Positions 16,877 to 25,619 are shown, counted from the first letter of the stretch. The stretch: 64,000 nt of DNA from JALYXV01 sp963791545 (GCA_963791545.1 CAWBSR010000003.1:124001-188000); one strand, 5' to 3'. The notes: generated by a model from the letters alone, not told the origin. Made by a program: numbers and translations.

Positions 16877-18067
16877 ATGCTCGATCCGAAGGCGAGCGAG
16901 GACCGGGGAGCTGGCACAGTCGGACAGTCTGAGAACATTCGTTGCATCCGCCTTGAGTCGGCGCCCCCCCGCCCGAAGCCGGCCGAGCCGCCCGCCTGTC
17001 GGGTGGTCACCTGGTCAGAGTCCGCCCGCGTCCTGCTGGCCGGGCAGCTCGCCGCCCTGCAGGAGTTCCAGTGGTGGGTGGTGTCGGGAGACCTCTACGC
17101 CAACCCCCCCGACCACGTAGTTGCGCACGTCGTTCCCATGCGTCGCGAGATCGCCCTCTCGGACTTCCGGTCCTTCTGGGAGCTCTACCGGTTCTTTCGT
17201 CGCCACCACCTCTCATTCGTCCAGACTCACACGCCCAAGGCCTCCCTCCTCGGTCTGCCCGCGGCGAGATTGGCCGGCGTGCCGGCGCTGTACACGATGC
17301 ATGGTTGCCTGTTTTTCAAGGAGAACTCCAAGGTCGGCAATGTGGCCGGATGGGCGTTCGAGCGGTGGTGCTCGGCTTGGGCCCACCGGGTCCTGCTGCA
17401 GAGCCGGGAGGATGTCGAAGCGATAGTCACCGCGAGGATCTGCCGCCGGGCCAAAGTGGTGTATGTCGGCAACGGCATCGACCTTGACCGGTTTGCCGCC
17501 GTCAGCGACCCGCCGCCGCGCCGGGCTAAGCCCATGATTGTCATGGTCAGCCGCCTGGCGGCCGAGAAAGGTTGCCGCGACTTTTTCCAGGTTGCCGCCG
17601 CCTTGTGCGAAGTGGCGGATTTCGTTCACGTGGGGCCGGCGGAAATCGATCAGCATGATGCCATTACGGCCGCGGAGATGGCCCGGCTGACCGACGCCGG
17701 CCAGGTGCGTTTCGTGGGGGCGGTTGCCGACGTCCGACCCCACCTCTCAGCCGCCGACTTGGTCATGTTGCCCTCGTACCGGGAGGGCATCCCCCGGGCC
17801 GCCATGGAAGCCGCAGCGCTGGGACGCCCGGTGGTGGGTTACGATATCCGTGGGCTTCGCGAGGTGATTCCTCCGGCACTCGGGCTTCTTGTTCCCCGGG
17901 GTGACGTTGCAGCCCTGACGCAACTGGTGACCACGCTTCTCGGCGACCCCGATCGTCTTGCAGAGGCGGCGGCTGCCTGCCGTAACTGGGTCAGGTCCGA
18001 GTTCTCCGAAGAGGCAGTTTTCGACCGCCTCCGAGAGGTGTACGCCGATGTCACGAGGACCCGCTGA
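16877..18067 (+). CDS. GT4-family glycosyltransferase
   Basis: A GT-B enzyme of about 396 residues. After a nonconserved N-terminus it has VHTHTP-like VQTHTPKASLLGLPAARLAG, YTMHGCLFF, VYVGNGIDLDRFAAV, VMVSRLAAEKGCRDFF, VRFVGAVADVRPHLSAADLV and the EX7E motif EGIPRAAMEAAALGRPVV. The QTHTPKA..PALYTMHG pattern is common in WbnK/PglA-like transferases of undecaprenyl-linked glycans. ATG at 16877 is given; GTG at 16865 is an alternative. Its stop overlaps the deacetylase start by one base (TGATG), and it leads a plus-strand operon that runs to the asparagine-synthase-like gene. Confidence 0.87.
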   Translation: MLDPKASEDRGAGTVGQSENIRCIRLESAPPRPKPAEPPACRVVTWSESARVLLAGQLAALQEFQWWVVSGDLYANPPDHVVAHVVPMRREIALSDFRSFWELYRFFRRHHLSFVQTHTPKASLLGLPAARLAGVPALYTMHGCLFFKENSKVGNVAGWAFERWCSAWAHRVLLQSREDVEAIVTARICRRAKVVYVGNGIDLDRFAAVSDPPPRRAKPMIVMVSRLAAEKGCRDFFQVAAALCEVADFVHVGPAEIDQHDAITAAEMARLTDAGQVRFVGAVADVRPHLSAADLVMLPSYREGIPRAAMEAAALGRPVVGYDIRGLREVIPPALGLLVPRGDVAALTQLVTTLLGDPDRLAEAAAACRNWVRSEFSEEAVFDRLREVYADVTRTR

Positions 18068-18822
18068 TGGCGACGTCCATCACCGTCGATGTGGAGGACT
18101 GGTACGACGGCATGGCTCAGCTCGGCCATCCTGTCAGATCGCCATCGCCCGGCTCGGGCCTGGGGGCTCTCAGGCGGCTGCTGTCATCGGAGGGTGGAAG
18201 CGAGCCCGCTCGCCTTACCCTGTTCGTCGTCGGAAAGTACGCCCCTCAGGTCGCGGGCGACCTGAGGGCATTGGCCGGGGACGGCCATGAGCTCGCCAGC
18301 CACGGCCCCGACCATGGCCGGCTCCCGGAGAACGCGGGGCGGCTCGAGGCGTGGCTTCGCGAGGGGCGGGAAAGAGTCGAAGATGTGGTCCAACGCGGAA
18401 TCGTCGGCTTCCGGTCCCCCTGCTTCGCGATGCCCGCCTCGATGAGCCTGGCCCGTTACCGCGAAGTGCTGGCCAGGGCCGGCTTCGAGTACGTATCGGA
18501 CCGTCATCGTCTGGGATCCTCGTCGCCGCTGCCGGAGTTGCCGGTGCTTCAGTGGCGGGGCATTCCAGTGGGAGGAGGAAGCTATCAGCGGCTCCTGCCC
18601 ACCAAAGCGGTGACCGCTGTGGTCCAAAGGCTGGATAGTGGGTGTTGCGTGCTCTATTACCATTCCTACGACTTCGGCCACGTCCTCCCCCGCCTGCGCG
18701 ACGACCACTCGCCCGCGGTGCTCAGATACGCCGCCGGTCGGGGTCGTGTGCCTCCGATCGTGGCGGCGCTCTTATCGGCCAGGGGAAGCATTTCATGCAA
18801 GGAGGCAGCAGGTGCCGTTTGA
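18067..18822 (+). CDS. NodB-type polysaccharide deacetylase
   Basis: A 251-residue NodB-homology protein starting TSITVDVEDWYDGMAQ with the catalytic and metal Asp pair (DVEDW), then LTLFVVGKYAPQVAGDL, the metal-binding His pair in HELASHGPDHGRL, the motif GFRSPCFAMP and the late YYHSYDFGH. These correspond to NodB motifs 1 to 5. The group (with VDVEDW) is frequent in exopolysaccharide loci and removes N-acetyl groups from lipid-linked or polymer sugars. No signal peptide is visible, so it would act in the cytoplasm or needs a partner. It is coupled to the neighbours by overlaps on both sides. Confidence 0.85.
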   Translation: MATSITVDVEDWYDGMAQLGHPVRSPSPGSGLGALRRLLSSEGGSEPARLTLFVVGKYAPQVAGDLRALAGDGHELASHGPDHGRLPENAGRLEAWLREGRERVEDVVQRGIVGFRSPCFAMPASMSLARYREVLARAGFEYVSDRHRLGSSSPLPELPVLQWRGIPVGGGSYQRLLPTKAVTAVVQRLDSGCCVLYYHSYDFGHVLPRLRDDHSPAVLRYAAGRGRVPPIVAALLSARGSISCKEAAGAV

Positions 18823-19429
18823 TAGGTATTTCGACGAGCGGTCTGACCGCTTCGCCAGTTTTTATGGCAACGAGCGGGTGACCCGACTGCTCGGACGGGG
18901 AGTTCTTTTCGACCGCCTCCGCCTCACCGTGGCCGCCGCCGAGGAGATGAAGGCCAAGAGTGTGCTCGACGTGGGCTGTGGCAGTGGTCCCCTCTTCGAA
19001 CCCCTGGCGACACGGGGGATCCGGGTGACCGGACTCGAGCCGGCAGCTGCGATGATCGAGCTGGCCAACGAGGAGGCCAAGCGCTTCCCGGGACTCACGG
19101 ATGTGCGGCAGGGTTCCTGGGAACACCTGCAGGACGAGGACTGTTTCGACTTGGCGGTGGCGTTGGGGGTCTTCGACTATGTAGACGAACCCGAGGAGCT
19201 GCTGAAGCGACTCGCGGCCGCGGCGCCCTTTGTCATCGGCTCGTTCCCCAAATCCGGTATCCGGACGAACTTCAGGAAAATTCGTTATCGCCGGGGCGGT
19301 GTCGCCGTCTACGGCTACAGCGCAGAGCGGCTGTTCGCCATGGCCCGCGCCTGCGCGCTCGAGATCGACGACCTGAAGGAGTTGGGACGGGCGGGCTATC
19401 TGGCTCGGTTCCGGCGCGCCCGTGAGTGA
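18812..19429 (+). CDS. Class I SAM-dependent methyltransferase
   Basis: A 205-residue methyltransferase with motif I SVLDVGCGSGPLFEPLATRG, TGLEPAAAMIELANEEA, and DLAVALGVFDYVDEPEELLKRL, then a short C-terminal part with GYSAERLFAMARACALEI. GTG at 18812 is chosen because an AAGGAGG ribosome site lies about 6 nt upstream, inside the end of the deacetylase gene; the 58 upstream residues of the same frame are out-of-frame readings of the deacetylase. The gene overlaps the deacetylase by 11 nt. It probably methylates a sugar or lipid intermediate of this glycan. The acceptor is unknown. Confidence 0.83.
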   Translation: MPFDRYFDERSDRFASFYGNERVTRLLGRGVLFDRLRLTVAAAEEMKAKSVLDVGCGSGPLFEPLATRGIRVTGLEPAAAMIELANEEAKRFPGLTDVRQGSWEHLQDEDCFDLAVALGVFDYVDEPEELLKRLAAAAPFVIGSFPKSGIRTNFRKIRYRRGGVAVYGYSAERLFAMARACALEIDDLKELGRAGYLARFRRARE

Positions 19430-19468
19430 GGACGTCTTCCCGGCAGGTGCCTGTAGGGGACAGAGGGC

Positions 19469-20224
19469 ATGAATGAGGTTGTGCTGACACTGGACATCGA
19501 CTGGGCTCCAGACTGCGCCATCGACTGGATCGCCACCGAGCTCATACTTCGCGATGTCCGGGCCACCTGGTTCGTGACCCACGAGAGCCCGGCAGTCGGC
19601 CGGCTACGGGATCGCCCGGATCTCTTCGAGCTCGGCATCCACCCCAACTTCCTCTCGGGGTCGACCCACGGCTCCTCGCCCGGGGCCGTCCTCGACCACT
19701 GCCTAAAGCTGGTGCCGGACGCATCCAGCCTCCGGTCGCACGCTCTCGTAATGTCCACGCCGCTGCTGGCCCGCATTGCCTCGGACACGCCGATCACCAC
19801 TGATTCGTCGTTGTTCATGCCATATTTTCCTCAGCTTCGCCCCCTTGAGTTCCGCGCCGGCGGCCGGACGCTGATACGGGTCCCCTATTACTGGGAGGAC
19901 GACGACGAGATGGAGCAGCCCACCCCGTGCTGGCGCCTGGCACGGCTGCTCGGAATCGGTGGTGGCCTCAAGGTCTTCGACTTCCATCCGATCCACGTGT
20001 ACATGAATGCGGTGACCATGGCGCCGTATCGATCTCTAGCCGCCGATTTCACCCGGTTGCAGGACGCCGACGAGGCCGGAGTCATGGGACTGATTCGGCC
20101 GGGCAACGGCACCCGTTCGCTGTTCGTGGAGCTGGTGGAGACGCTCGCGGAGTCGGGCCAGTCGTTGCGGATTCGCGACGTCGAGCAGTACTGGCCGGTG
20201 GTGACGGGGACGGTGCGAGATTAG
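19469..20224 (+). CDS. WbmS-like polysaccharide-deacetylase-fold protein
   Basis: A 251-residue protein starting VVLTLDIDWAPDCAIDWI, with a DxD-type metal pair, then ATWFVTHESPAVGRLRD, FELGIHPNFLSGSTHG with a metal His, RSHALVMS and FDFHPIHVYMN. The scheme resembles the WbmS branch of the NodB deacetylase fold, found in O-antigen loci. The expected role is deacetylation or a related hydrolysis of a sugar or lipid-linked glycan, but the branch is poorly characterised. It is 39 nt after the methyltransferase, and its stop lies within the putative start of the formyltransferase. Confidence 0.7.
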   Translation: MNEVVLTLDIDWAPDCAIDWIATELILRDVRATWFVTHESPAVGRLRDRPDLFELGIHPNFLSGSTHGSSPGAVLDHCLKLVPDASSLRSHALVMSTPLLARIASDTPITTDSSLFMPYFPQLRPLEFRAGGRTLIRVPYYWEDDDEMEQPTPCWRLARLLGIGGGLKVFDFHPIHVYMNAVTMAPYRSLAADFTRLQDADEAGVMGLIRPGNGTRSLFVELVETLAESGQSLRIRDVEQYWPVVTGTVRD

Positions 20225-21248
20225 GTTCGCCGCCTTGGGCCGCACTGCTGCCCTTTACGACAGCATCCGCACCGCCGTCGCGCGCGGCCACCAACTGGTG
20301 CTGCTCGGAACCGCCCCTGCGGCCCCCGAGTACAGCGTTGCCGCGGCCGACTTCGCGGCCCTGGCCCGGGAGTTTGGGGCCGCCTACTTCTGCGATCCCG
20401 CCATCAACCGACCCGAGTATGTGCGCATGGCGGCAGACTCGGGCGCCGTCGTGGCTATCAGTGTCAACTGGCCGACGCTGCTCGGTCCCGCCGTTCTCGG
20501 CGTATTCGAACACGGCGTGATCAACGCCCACGCCGGTGACCTGCCGCGCTATCGAGGCAACGCCACGCCCAACTGGGCGATCCTGGCCGGAGAGGACAAG
20601 GTCGTTCTCAGCCTCCACAAGATGGTCGAGCGCCTCGATGCCGGGCCTATCTTGGCGCAGCGGGAGTTCCCCCTCGGGCCGTCGACGTATGTGGCTGACG
20701 TTTACCGCTTCTTGTCCGTCGCAGTGCCCGAACTGTTCGGCGATGTCCTCGATCGCCTTGAGCAGGCGACGCTCGTCTCTCGCGAGCAACCGGAGGCCGC
20801 CCACCTTTCGCTGCGGTGCTTCCCCCGCCTGCCGCGCGACGCCGAGCTGGTGTGGGGTAGGCGGGGCGTGGACCTGGCCGGATTGGTTCGGGCGAGCGCA
20901 GAGCCTTTTGCCGGCGCCTACACCTTCCTCGGCACCGAGAAAATCGTCGTGTGGCGGGCCCATTCCGAAGACGTCGGCTACCCGTACCTCGGCGTCCCTG
21001 GACAGGTTGTCGCCATCCGCCACGGCACCGGCGAGGTCGCCGTCCTGACGGGCGAGGGCCTCCTTGTCGTCGAGGAGATCGAGGCGGCAGAGATCGGCCG
21101 CGGTGCGGCCACGGCCCGGCTGAGCTCGACGCGACACCGCCTCGGAATGGACATGAGCGCCGAGCTGATCGCGCTCAGCACGCGCCTGGGTGACCTTGAG
21201 AAGATCATCGCCACCCGCCCCGACCAGCCGGGCCAGCCCCGCGGCTGA
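20220..21248 (+). CDS. Sugar N-formyltransferase (10-formyl-THF dependent)
   Basis: A protein of about 342 residues in the methionyl-tRNA/ArnA/WbkC formyltransferase family. The core reads HGVINAHAGDLPRYRGNATP, with the catalytic Asn-x-His pair, and MVERLDAGPIL supplies the catalytic Asp. The C-terminal third has an OB-like region (GQVVAIRHGTGEVAVLTGEG). It should formylate the amino group of a dTDP- or NDP-4-amino-sugar made by the DegT enzymes. No ATG or GTG fits the N-terminus. The natural beginning RFAALGRTAALYD is preceded by ATT at 20220, overlapping the upstream stop (GATTAG), with GGGGA upstream; TTG at 20235 is the conventional alternative. Confidence 0.83.
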   Translation: MRFAALGRTAALYDSIRTAVARGHQLVLLGTAPAAPEYSVAAADFAALAREFGAAYFCDPAINRPEYVRMAADSGAVVAISVNWPTLLGPAVLGVFEHGVINAHAGDLPRYRGNATPNWAILAGEDKVVLSLHKMVERLDAGPILAQREFPLGPSTYVADVYRFLSVAVPELFGDVLDRLEQATLVSREQPEAAHLSLRCFPRLPRDAELVWGRRGVDLAGLVRASAEPFAGAYTFLGTEKIVVWRAHSEDVGYPYLGVPGQVVAIRHGTGEVAVLTGEGLLVVEEIEAAEIGRGAATARLSSTRHRLGMDMSAELIALSTRLGDLEKIIATRPDQPGQPRG

Positions 21249-21284
21249 GGGCGGCGAAGGGCGTCAGAGTAGCCTTGGGGCCCA

Positions 21285-21419
21285 TGAGCAGGATTTGGCT
21301 TTATCCCGCCGCGCCGGGTGCCGGCCACCGTGGCAGGGATCGATCCATGGCGATCACCGCCTATGGCGAAGCGACGTTCTGGTTCTCCACCGTCACGGCA
21401 GAGCCCTCCGTGCTGTGAC
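21285..21419 (+). other. Vestigial 44-codon ORF resembling a DegT gene start
   Basis: Between the formyltransferase and the asparagine-synthase-like gene, an ATG opens a short frame beginning MSRIWLYPAAP and closing at 21419. Its upstream 16 bases and first 14 bases (21269-21294) are nearly identical to the start region of the DegT aminotransferase at 24667 (minus strand, 24655-24678), differing by a GG insertion. The match ends soon after the start codon. It may be a leftover of a duplicated or inverted 5' end. There is no evidence that it makes a useful peptide. Confidence 0.3.
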
Positions 21420-21428
21420 CGTGGCCCC

Positions 21429-23390
21429 ATGTGCGGCCTGACGGGTTTCATCAACGCCAGCGGCCACCGCGGCGGCCAGGACCTCGCTGCGACAGTCACC
21501 GGGATGGCGCGGACGCTGGAGCACCGCGGGCCCGATGACCGGGGGATCTGGGTCGACAACGACGTCGGGGTAGCACTCGGCCACACGAGGTTGTCGATCG
21601 TCGACCTGTCGGTGAACGGCCGCCAACCCATGGTCTCCGAGAGCGGGCGTTATGTCATTACCTACAACGGCGAGATCTACAACCACCGTGACATTCGCCG
21701 GCGGTTGGTGGCTGCCGGCCACGTGTTCCGCGGCCATTCCGACACCGAAGTGCTGCTCGCCGCCATCGACGCCAAGGGCTTGGCCGCGGTGCTCCCCGAC
21801 CTCAACGGAATGTTTGCCCTGGCCCTCTGGGACCGCCAGGAGCGCCGGCTGATCCTCAGCCGGGACCGATTAGGCGAGAAGCCGCTGTACTACGGAATCA
21901 GTGGCAGCACCTTCATGTTCGGGTCAGAACTTGCCGCTCTTCGGGCCCATCCAAGGTTCGCGGCGACCATCGACCGGGACGTCCTTGCCTTGTACTTCCG
22001 GCACAACTGCGTTCCCGCCCCCCACTGCATCTACGCCGGGATTTCCAAGCTCCTTCCGGGCACGTCGGTCACCATCGACCTCGACGGCGCCAGTTCGCCC
22101 CGCTTAGCCCCGCCGGTGGCGTACTGGTCGGCCCGGGAGGTCGCCGAGGCGGGGTCCCGGAACCCCTTCGGCGGGTCGGTGGAGGACTTGAGCGACGAGC
22201 TCGAGAGCTTGCTGCTCGACGCCGTGGCGCTCCGGATGCAGGCCGATGTCCCCCTCGGTGCCTTCCTGTCCGGCGGCATCGACTCCTCCACGGTCGTCGC
22301 CCTCATGCAGGCGCAGAGCATTGACAAGGTCAAGACATTCACCATCGGTTTCGACGATCCCGCCTACGACGAGCAGCATTACGCAGCGCGGGTAGCCAGC
22401 CATCTCGGAACCGATCATGTCACGCTGGCGGTGACACCCAAGGACGCAATGGAGGTCATTCCCCGGCTGCCATGCTTGTACGACGAACCCTTCGGGGACT
22501 CGTCCCAGCTGCCCACCTTCCTCGTGAGCCAGCTGGCCAAAGCCCACGTGAAGGTGAGTCTTTCCGGCGACGGCGGCGACGAGCTGTTCGCGGGCTACAA
22601 CCGTTATACCTGGTGTCCCCGGATATGGAGCGGTATCGGCCGTGTGCCGCCCCGCTTGCGGGTGCTCGGCGCCAACGCCATGCAAAATGTTTCCCCTGAT
22701 CGCTGGGATACCGCCTTCCGGTTGGCGGAGCGCGCCCTGCCGCGGCGACTACGGGTACGCAACCCGGGCCAGAAGGTTCACAAGCTCAGCACCCTCCTGC
22801 CGGCTCAGGGGATTGACGCCATGTACCTGCGGCTCGTCTCCCACTGGCCTGATCCTGCCGCCCTCGTGCTCGGCGCCACCGAGGCGACGTCGTTGCTCAG
22901 CGACGACGACTGGCGGGCGGAACTGGCCGATCCGGTGTCGACGATGATGTATCGAGACCTCGTGACCTACCTGCCCGACGACATCCTCGTCAAGCTCGAC
23001 CGGGCGAGCATGGGCGTGAGTCTCGAAGGGCGGGTACCTCTGCTCGACCACCGGGTTGTGGACTTCGCCTGGCATGTCCCGATGGCGATGAAGCTACGGG
23101 ACGGGCAGGGCAAGTGGCTGCTCCGCCATGTACTCCACCGCTATGTCCCCGAACAACTCGTCGAGCGCCCGAAAGCGGGCTTCGGGCTGCCGGTCGGCGA
23201 CTGGCTGCGAGGGCCGTTACGGGACTGGGCAGAGGCGCTCCTCGATCCGCTGCGCCTCCGCGATGACGGCCTGCTCGACCCCACCATCGTCCGCGGCGCA
23301 TGGGCGATGCACCTGAGCGGCCGGGCCAACCTCCAGGACCAGCTGTGGGACGTCCTCATGTTCCAGGCGTGGCTCGCCTCGGCCGGCTAG
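21429..23390 (+). CDS. asnB: Asparagine synthase-like glutamine amidotransferase
   Basis: A 653-residue AsnB-type enzyme. ATG at 21429 places the nucleophile Cys2 right after Met (MCGLTGFIN), required after Met removal. The Ntn glutaminase domain covers residues 1 to about 215 (RTLEHRGPDD, YNGEIYNHRDIR, SRDRLGEKPLYY). The synthase domain has the PP-loop PLGAFLSGGIDSSTVVAL, SGDGGDELFAGYNRY and LVEGRVPLLDHRVV-like SLEGRVPLLDH. In glycan loci this family often amidates a uronic acid or builds amide-linked substituents instead of making asparagine. A uronamide product would fit the WbpB/E/D-type genes, but this is inference. It converges on the next aminotransferase gene. Confidence 0.88.
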   Translation: MCGLTGFINASGHRGGQDLAATVTGMARTLEHRGPDDRGIWVDNDVGVALGHTRLSIVDLSVNGRQPMVSESGRYVITYNGEIYNHRDIRRRLVAAGHVFRGHSDTEVLLAAIDAKGLAAVLPDLNGMFALALWDRQERRLILSRDRLGEKPLYYGISGSTFMFGSELAALRAHPRFAATIDRDVLALYFRHNCVPAPHCIYAGISKLLPGTSVTIDLDGASSPRLAPPVAYWSAREVAEAGSRNPFGGSVEDLSDELESLLLDAVALRMQADVPLGAFLSGGIDSSTVVALMQAQSIDKVKTFTIGFDDPAYDEQHYAARVASHLGTDHVTLAVTPKDAMEVIPRLPCLYDEPFGDSSQLPTFLVSQLAKAHVKVSLSGDGGDELFAGYNRYTWCPRIWSGIGRVPPRLRVLGANAMQNVSPDRWDTAFRLAERALPRRLRVRNPGQKVHKLSTLLPAQGIDAMYLRLVSHWPDPAALVLGATEATSLLSDDDWRAELADPVSTMMYRDLVTYLPDDILVKLDRASMGVSLEGRVPLLDHRVVDFAWHVPMAMKLRDGQGKWLLRHVLHRYVPEQLVERPKAGFGLPVGDWLRGPLRDWAEALLDPLRLRDDGLLDPTIVRGAWAMHLSGRANLQDQLWDVLMFQAWLASAG

Positions 23391-23533
23391 CCAGGTGGAA
23401 AAGTTCCCGCCACGCAAGGTTGGCAAAGCCCGGTTCGGCCGAGCGTCAGCGGGAGGTGATATCGCTACCACTGAGGAAGGGTGGGAAATCGACGGCTTAG
23501 GTGCGGTCGTCGTCTAATGCGCACCCGGTACTC

Positions 23534-24667
23534 TCAGACCAGGCAGCCGGGGACGGTCAAGATGGCGCCGACAACCGTCGCCAGGTCCTCATCGGTGAGA
23601 CTCGAGCCACTAGGCAAGCAGAGGCCCGTGGAGAAGATCTTCTCCGCTACCGAGCCCCCGCGGGTCGGGCAGCCGGTGAAGGCCCGTTGGGTGTGCAGCG
23701 GCCGCCACGGCGGCCGGGACTCAATATCCAGCTTCTCGAGATGGACCCTCACGTCATCGGCAGTGGCTCCAAACTCGGAAGGATCGACGGCAATACAGGA
23801 AAACCAGCAGGTGGGTTCGCCGTACTCGGCGATCGGCATGAAGCCGATCCCTGGCGTAGCGGCCAGTGCGTCTCGGTAATAAGCGTTGTTGGCACGGCGC
23901 TGCGCGACCCGCTCGTCGAGGCACCGGAGCTGTCCTCGCCCCACGGCAGCAAGGAGGTTGCTCAGACGGTAGTTGTATCCGACCTCCGAGTGCTGGTGGT
24001 CCGGCGACGGGTCGCGGGCCTGAGTCGAGAGGAACCGAGCCCGACCGATCAACGCCTCGTCGTCGGAGACGATCATGCCGCCGCCACTGGTGGTGATGAT
24101 CTTGTTGCCGTTGAACGAAAACACGCCGAGTTGCCCGAACGTGCCGGCGGCAGCGCCACGATAGGTGGCACCCAGGGACTCGGCGGCATCCTCGACGACA
24201 GGCACACCGTAAGAACGGCAGGTCTCGAGGATCGGATCGTAGTCGGCACACTGACCGTACAGGTCGACAACCACGACCGCCTTGGGCAGGCGGCTGCGTC
24301 GGGCGCGGGCCTCGAGCTCTTCTGCGAGGAGCCCAGGATCCAGGTTCCATGTCGAAGTGTCACTGTCGACGAAGACAGGACGGGCGCCGAGGTACGCCAC
24401 CGCGTTCGCGGTGGCAACAAAGGTCAAGGTGGAACAGATTACGTCGTCGCCGCTCGACACATCGAGCAAGCGAAGGGCGAGGTGGAGGGCGGCGGTCCCG
24501 CTGGAAACAGCAGCCGCGTGCCCGATCCCCACTTTGGCGGCCAATTCTTGCTCGAACGCGTCGACATGAGGGCCGAGTGGAGCTATCCAGTTGGAGTCGA
24601 ACGCCTCGAGTAGGAGCTGGCGTTCGCTCGGGCCCATGTGCGGAGGTGAGAGAAGGATCCTGCTCAT
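23534..24667 (-). CDS. PglE-like PLP sugar aminotransferase (DegT family)
   Basis: A 377-residue enzyme beginning ILLSPPHMGPSERQLLLEAF and then SNWIAPLGPHVDAFE, as in PglE/PseC-like 4-aminotransferases. PLP features are SSGTAALHLALRLL, VVEDAAESLGATY and VFSFNGNKIITTSGGGMI with the Schiff-base Lys (NGNK). C-terminal motifs IESRPPWRPLHTQ and ATGLCLPSG-like STGLCLPSGSSL are typical. It likely forms UDP-4-amino-4,6-dideoxy-GlcNAc for a bacillosamine-type residue, consistent with the PglC-like transferase. Its start region shares 24-26 bases with a vestigial start at 21285. Confidence 0.88.
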   Translation of the reverse strand: MSRILLSPPHMGPSERQLLLEAFDSNWIAPLGPHVDAFEQELAAKVGIGHAAAVSSGTAALHLALRLLDVSSGDDVICSTLTFVATANAVAYLGARPVFVDSDTSTWNLDPGLLAEELEARARRSRLPKAVVVVDLYGQCADYDPILETCRSYGVPVVEDAAESLGATYRGAAAGTFGQLGVFSFNGNKIITTSGGGMIVSDDEALIGRARFLSTQARDPSPDHQHSEVGYNYRLSNLLAAVGRGQLRCLDERVAQRRANNAYYRDALAATPGIGFMPIAEYGEPTCWFSCIAVDPSEFGATADDVRVHLEKLDIESRPPWRPLHTQRAFTGCPTRGGSVAEKIFSTGLCLPSGSSLTDEDLATVVGAILTVPGCLV

Positions 24668-24839
24668 GGGCCAAGGCTACCTAGTCCCGGCCAGGGGGGC
24701 TCGACGCCCTCCCGGTTGGCGGCATCGCCGGGGCATTGAAGGAGACGAATGTGGGATAAGGCAGAGCAGGACTCCCATCGCCCGTTCATCTTCGGGAAGA
24801 AACCGAGAGCAGGCTGCAACGGCGACTGACTAAGGGCGA

Positions 24840-25215
24840 CGACCTCATCGCCCGGATATTCCGTCTCTCGTTCACTGCGCTGTCGGCAAAACCGCATTTC
24901 CATACCGGCTTCTTCTGGTTGCGCATCTTTCGATACAATGCCTACTTCCTGTAGTTCTTCGGCTGCATCGGCCTGTCGTACGAGACCGGCGGCCCCAACC
25001 TGCTCACGGAGTGGGTCGCCGTTTGCATCTCATTGCTGGTAATCGGGAAGTACGGCCAGCGCAAGCGGCAGTTTCCTCGTCCCCTGCGGGCGCTTGGGCA
25101 GTCGAGCTACTCGCTCTATGTGACCCACGCAGCCACCATCATCCTGGTCCTTTGCTTGTTCCAACGGGGCCCCTGGATAGTGGTCCACCTGTTGTGGGAG
25201 TTCATGGGCCCAGTA
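24840..25215 (+). pseudogene. Acyltransferase-3 (OafA-like) C-terminal remnant
   Basis: The frame ending in the transposase at 25240 reads, upstream, as the C-terminal membrane part of an acyltransferase-3 protein: LIARIFRLSFTALSA, FFGCIGLSYETGGPNLL, WVAVCISLLVIGKYG, and the recognisable LRALGQSSYSLYVTHAATI. A TAG stop interrupts it at 24952-24954 and there is no credible start, so it is dead. Such enzymes O-acetylate glycans in the membrane. The 3' end has been replaced by transposon sequence at about 25215. An intact copy would have been one more tailoring gene of the glycan locus. Confidence 0.6.
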
Positions 25216-25239
25216 TTTTGGGCGAGAGGAACTCACACG

Positions 25240-25518
25240 ATGAAGCGACACCGGCACACCCCCGAGCAGATCGTCCGCAAACTCCGTGAGGGCGAGGGGC
25301 TCCTGAACGAGGGCGAGGATCTGACCGAGGTGGTCCGCCACCTGGAGATCGCCGAGAGCACCTGGAACCGCTGGCGAGCCCAGTACGGCGGCATGAAAGC
25401 CGACGAGGCAAAACGCCTGCGGCAGTTGGAGATCGAGAACGCACAGTTGAAGAAGTTGTTGGCCGAGGCGGAGCTCGACAAGGCGATGCTCAAGGAGCTG
25501 GCCAAGGGAAACGTCTAA
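25240..25518 (+). mobile_element. IS3-family transposase OrfA
   Basis: A 92-residue OrfA: MKRHRHTPEQIVRKLREG is followed by the helix-turn-helix region DLTEVVRHLEIAESTWNRWR and a leucine-rich coiled coil (LRQLEIENAQLKKLLAEAEL), ending MLKELAKGNV. These are the DNA-binding and dimerisation parts of an IS3-type transposase. ATG at 25240 has GAGAGGAA about 9 nt upstream. It is in frame with the acyltransferase remnant before it, so a fused product from 25033 is also possible. OrfB is cut short, so the element cannot move by itself. Confidence 0.8.
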
Positions 25519-25619
25519 CCCCGGAATGCCGCCGTCGGGCCGTGGCGGCCCTGACCGCCCGTTTCGGGGTCTCTGAGCGCCGGGACTGCCGCCTGGTCGG
25601 CCAACACCGCTCCACCCAA
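25515..25619 (+). pseudogene. IS3-family OrfB N-terminal fragment
   Basis: From a CTA that overlaps the OrfA stop, the frame reads RRRAVAALTARFGVSERR and CRLVGQHRSTQ, the start of an IS3-type OrfB. Similarity ends at about 25619, where sequence continues into the 3' flank of the SDR gene ending at 25646. The DDE catalytic domain is absent. Right-end terminal repeats could not be placed. The element was probably truncated by a deletion that also joined the SDR gene to this site. Confidence 0.6.
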
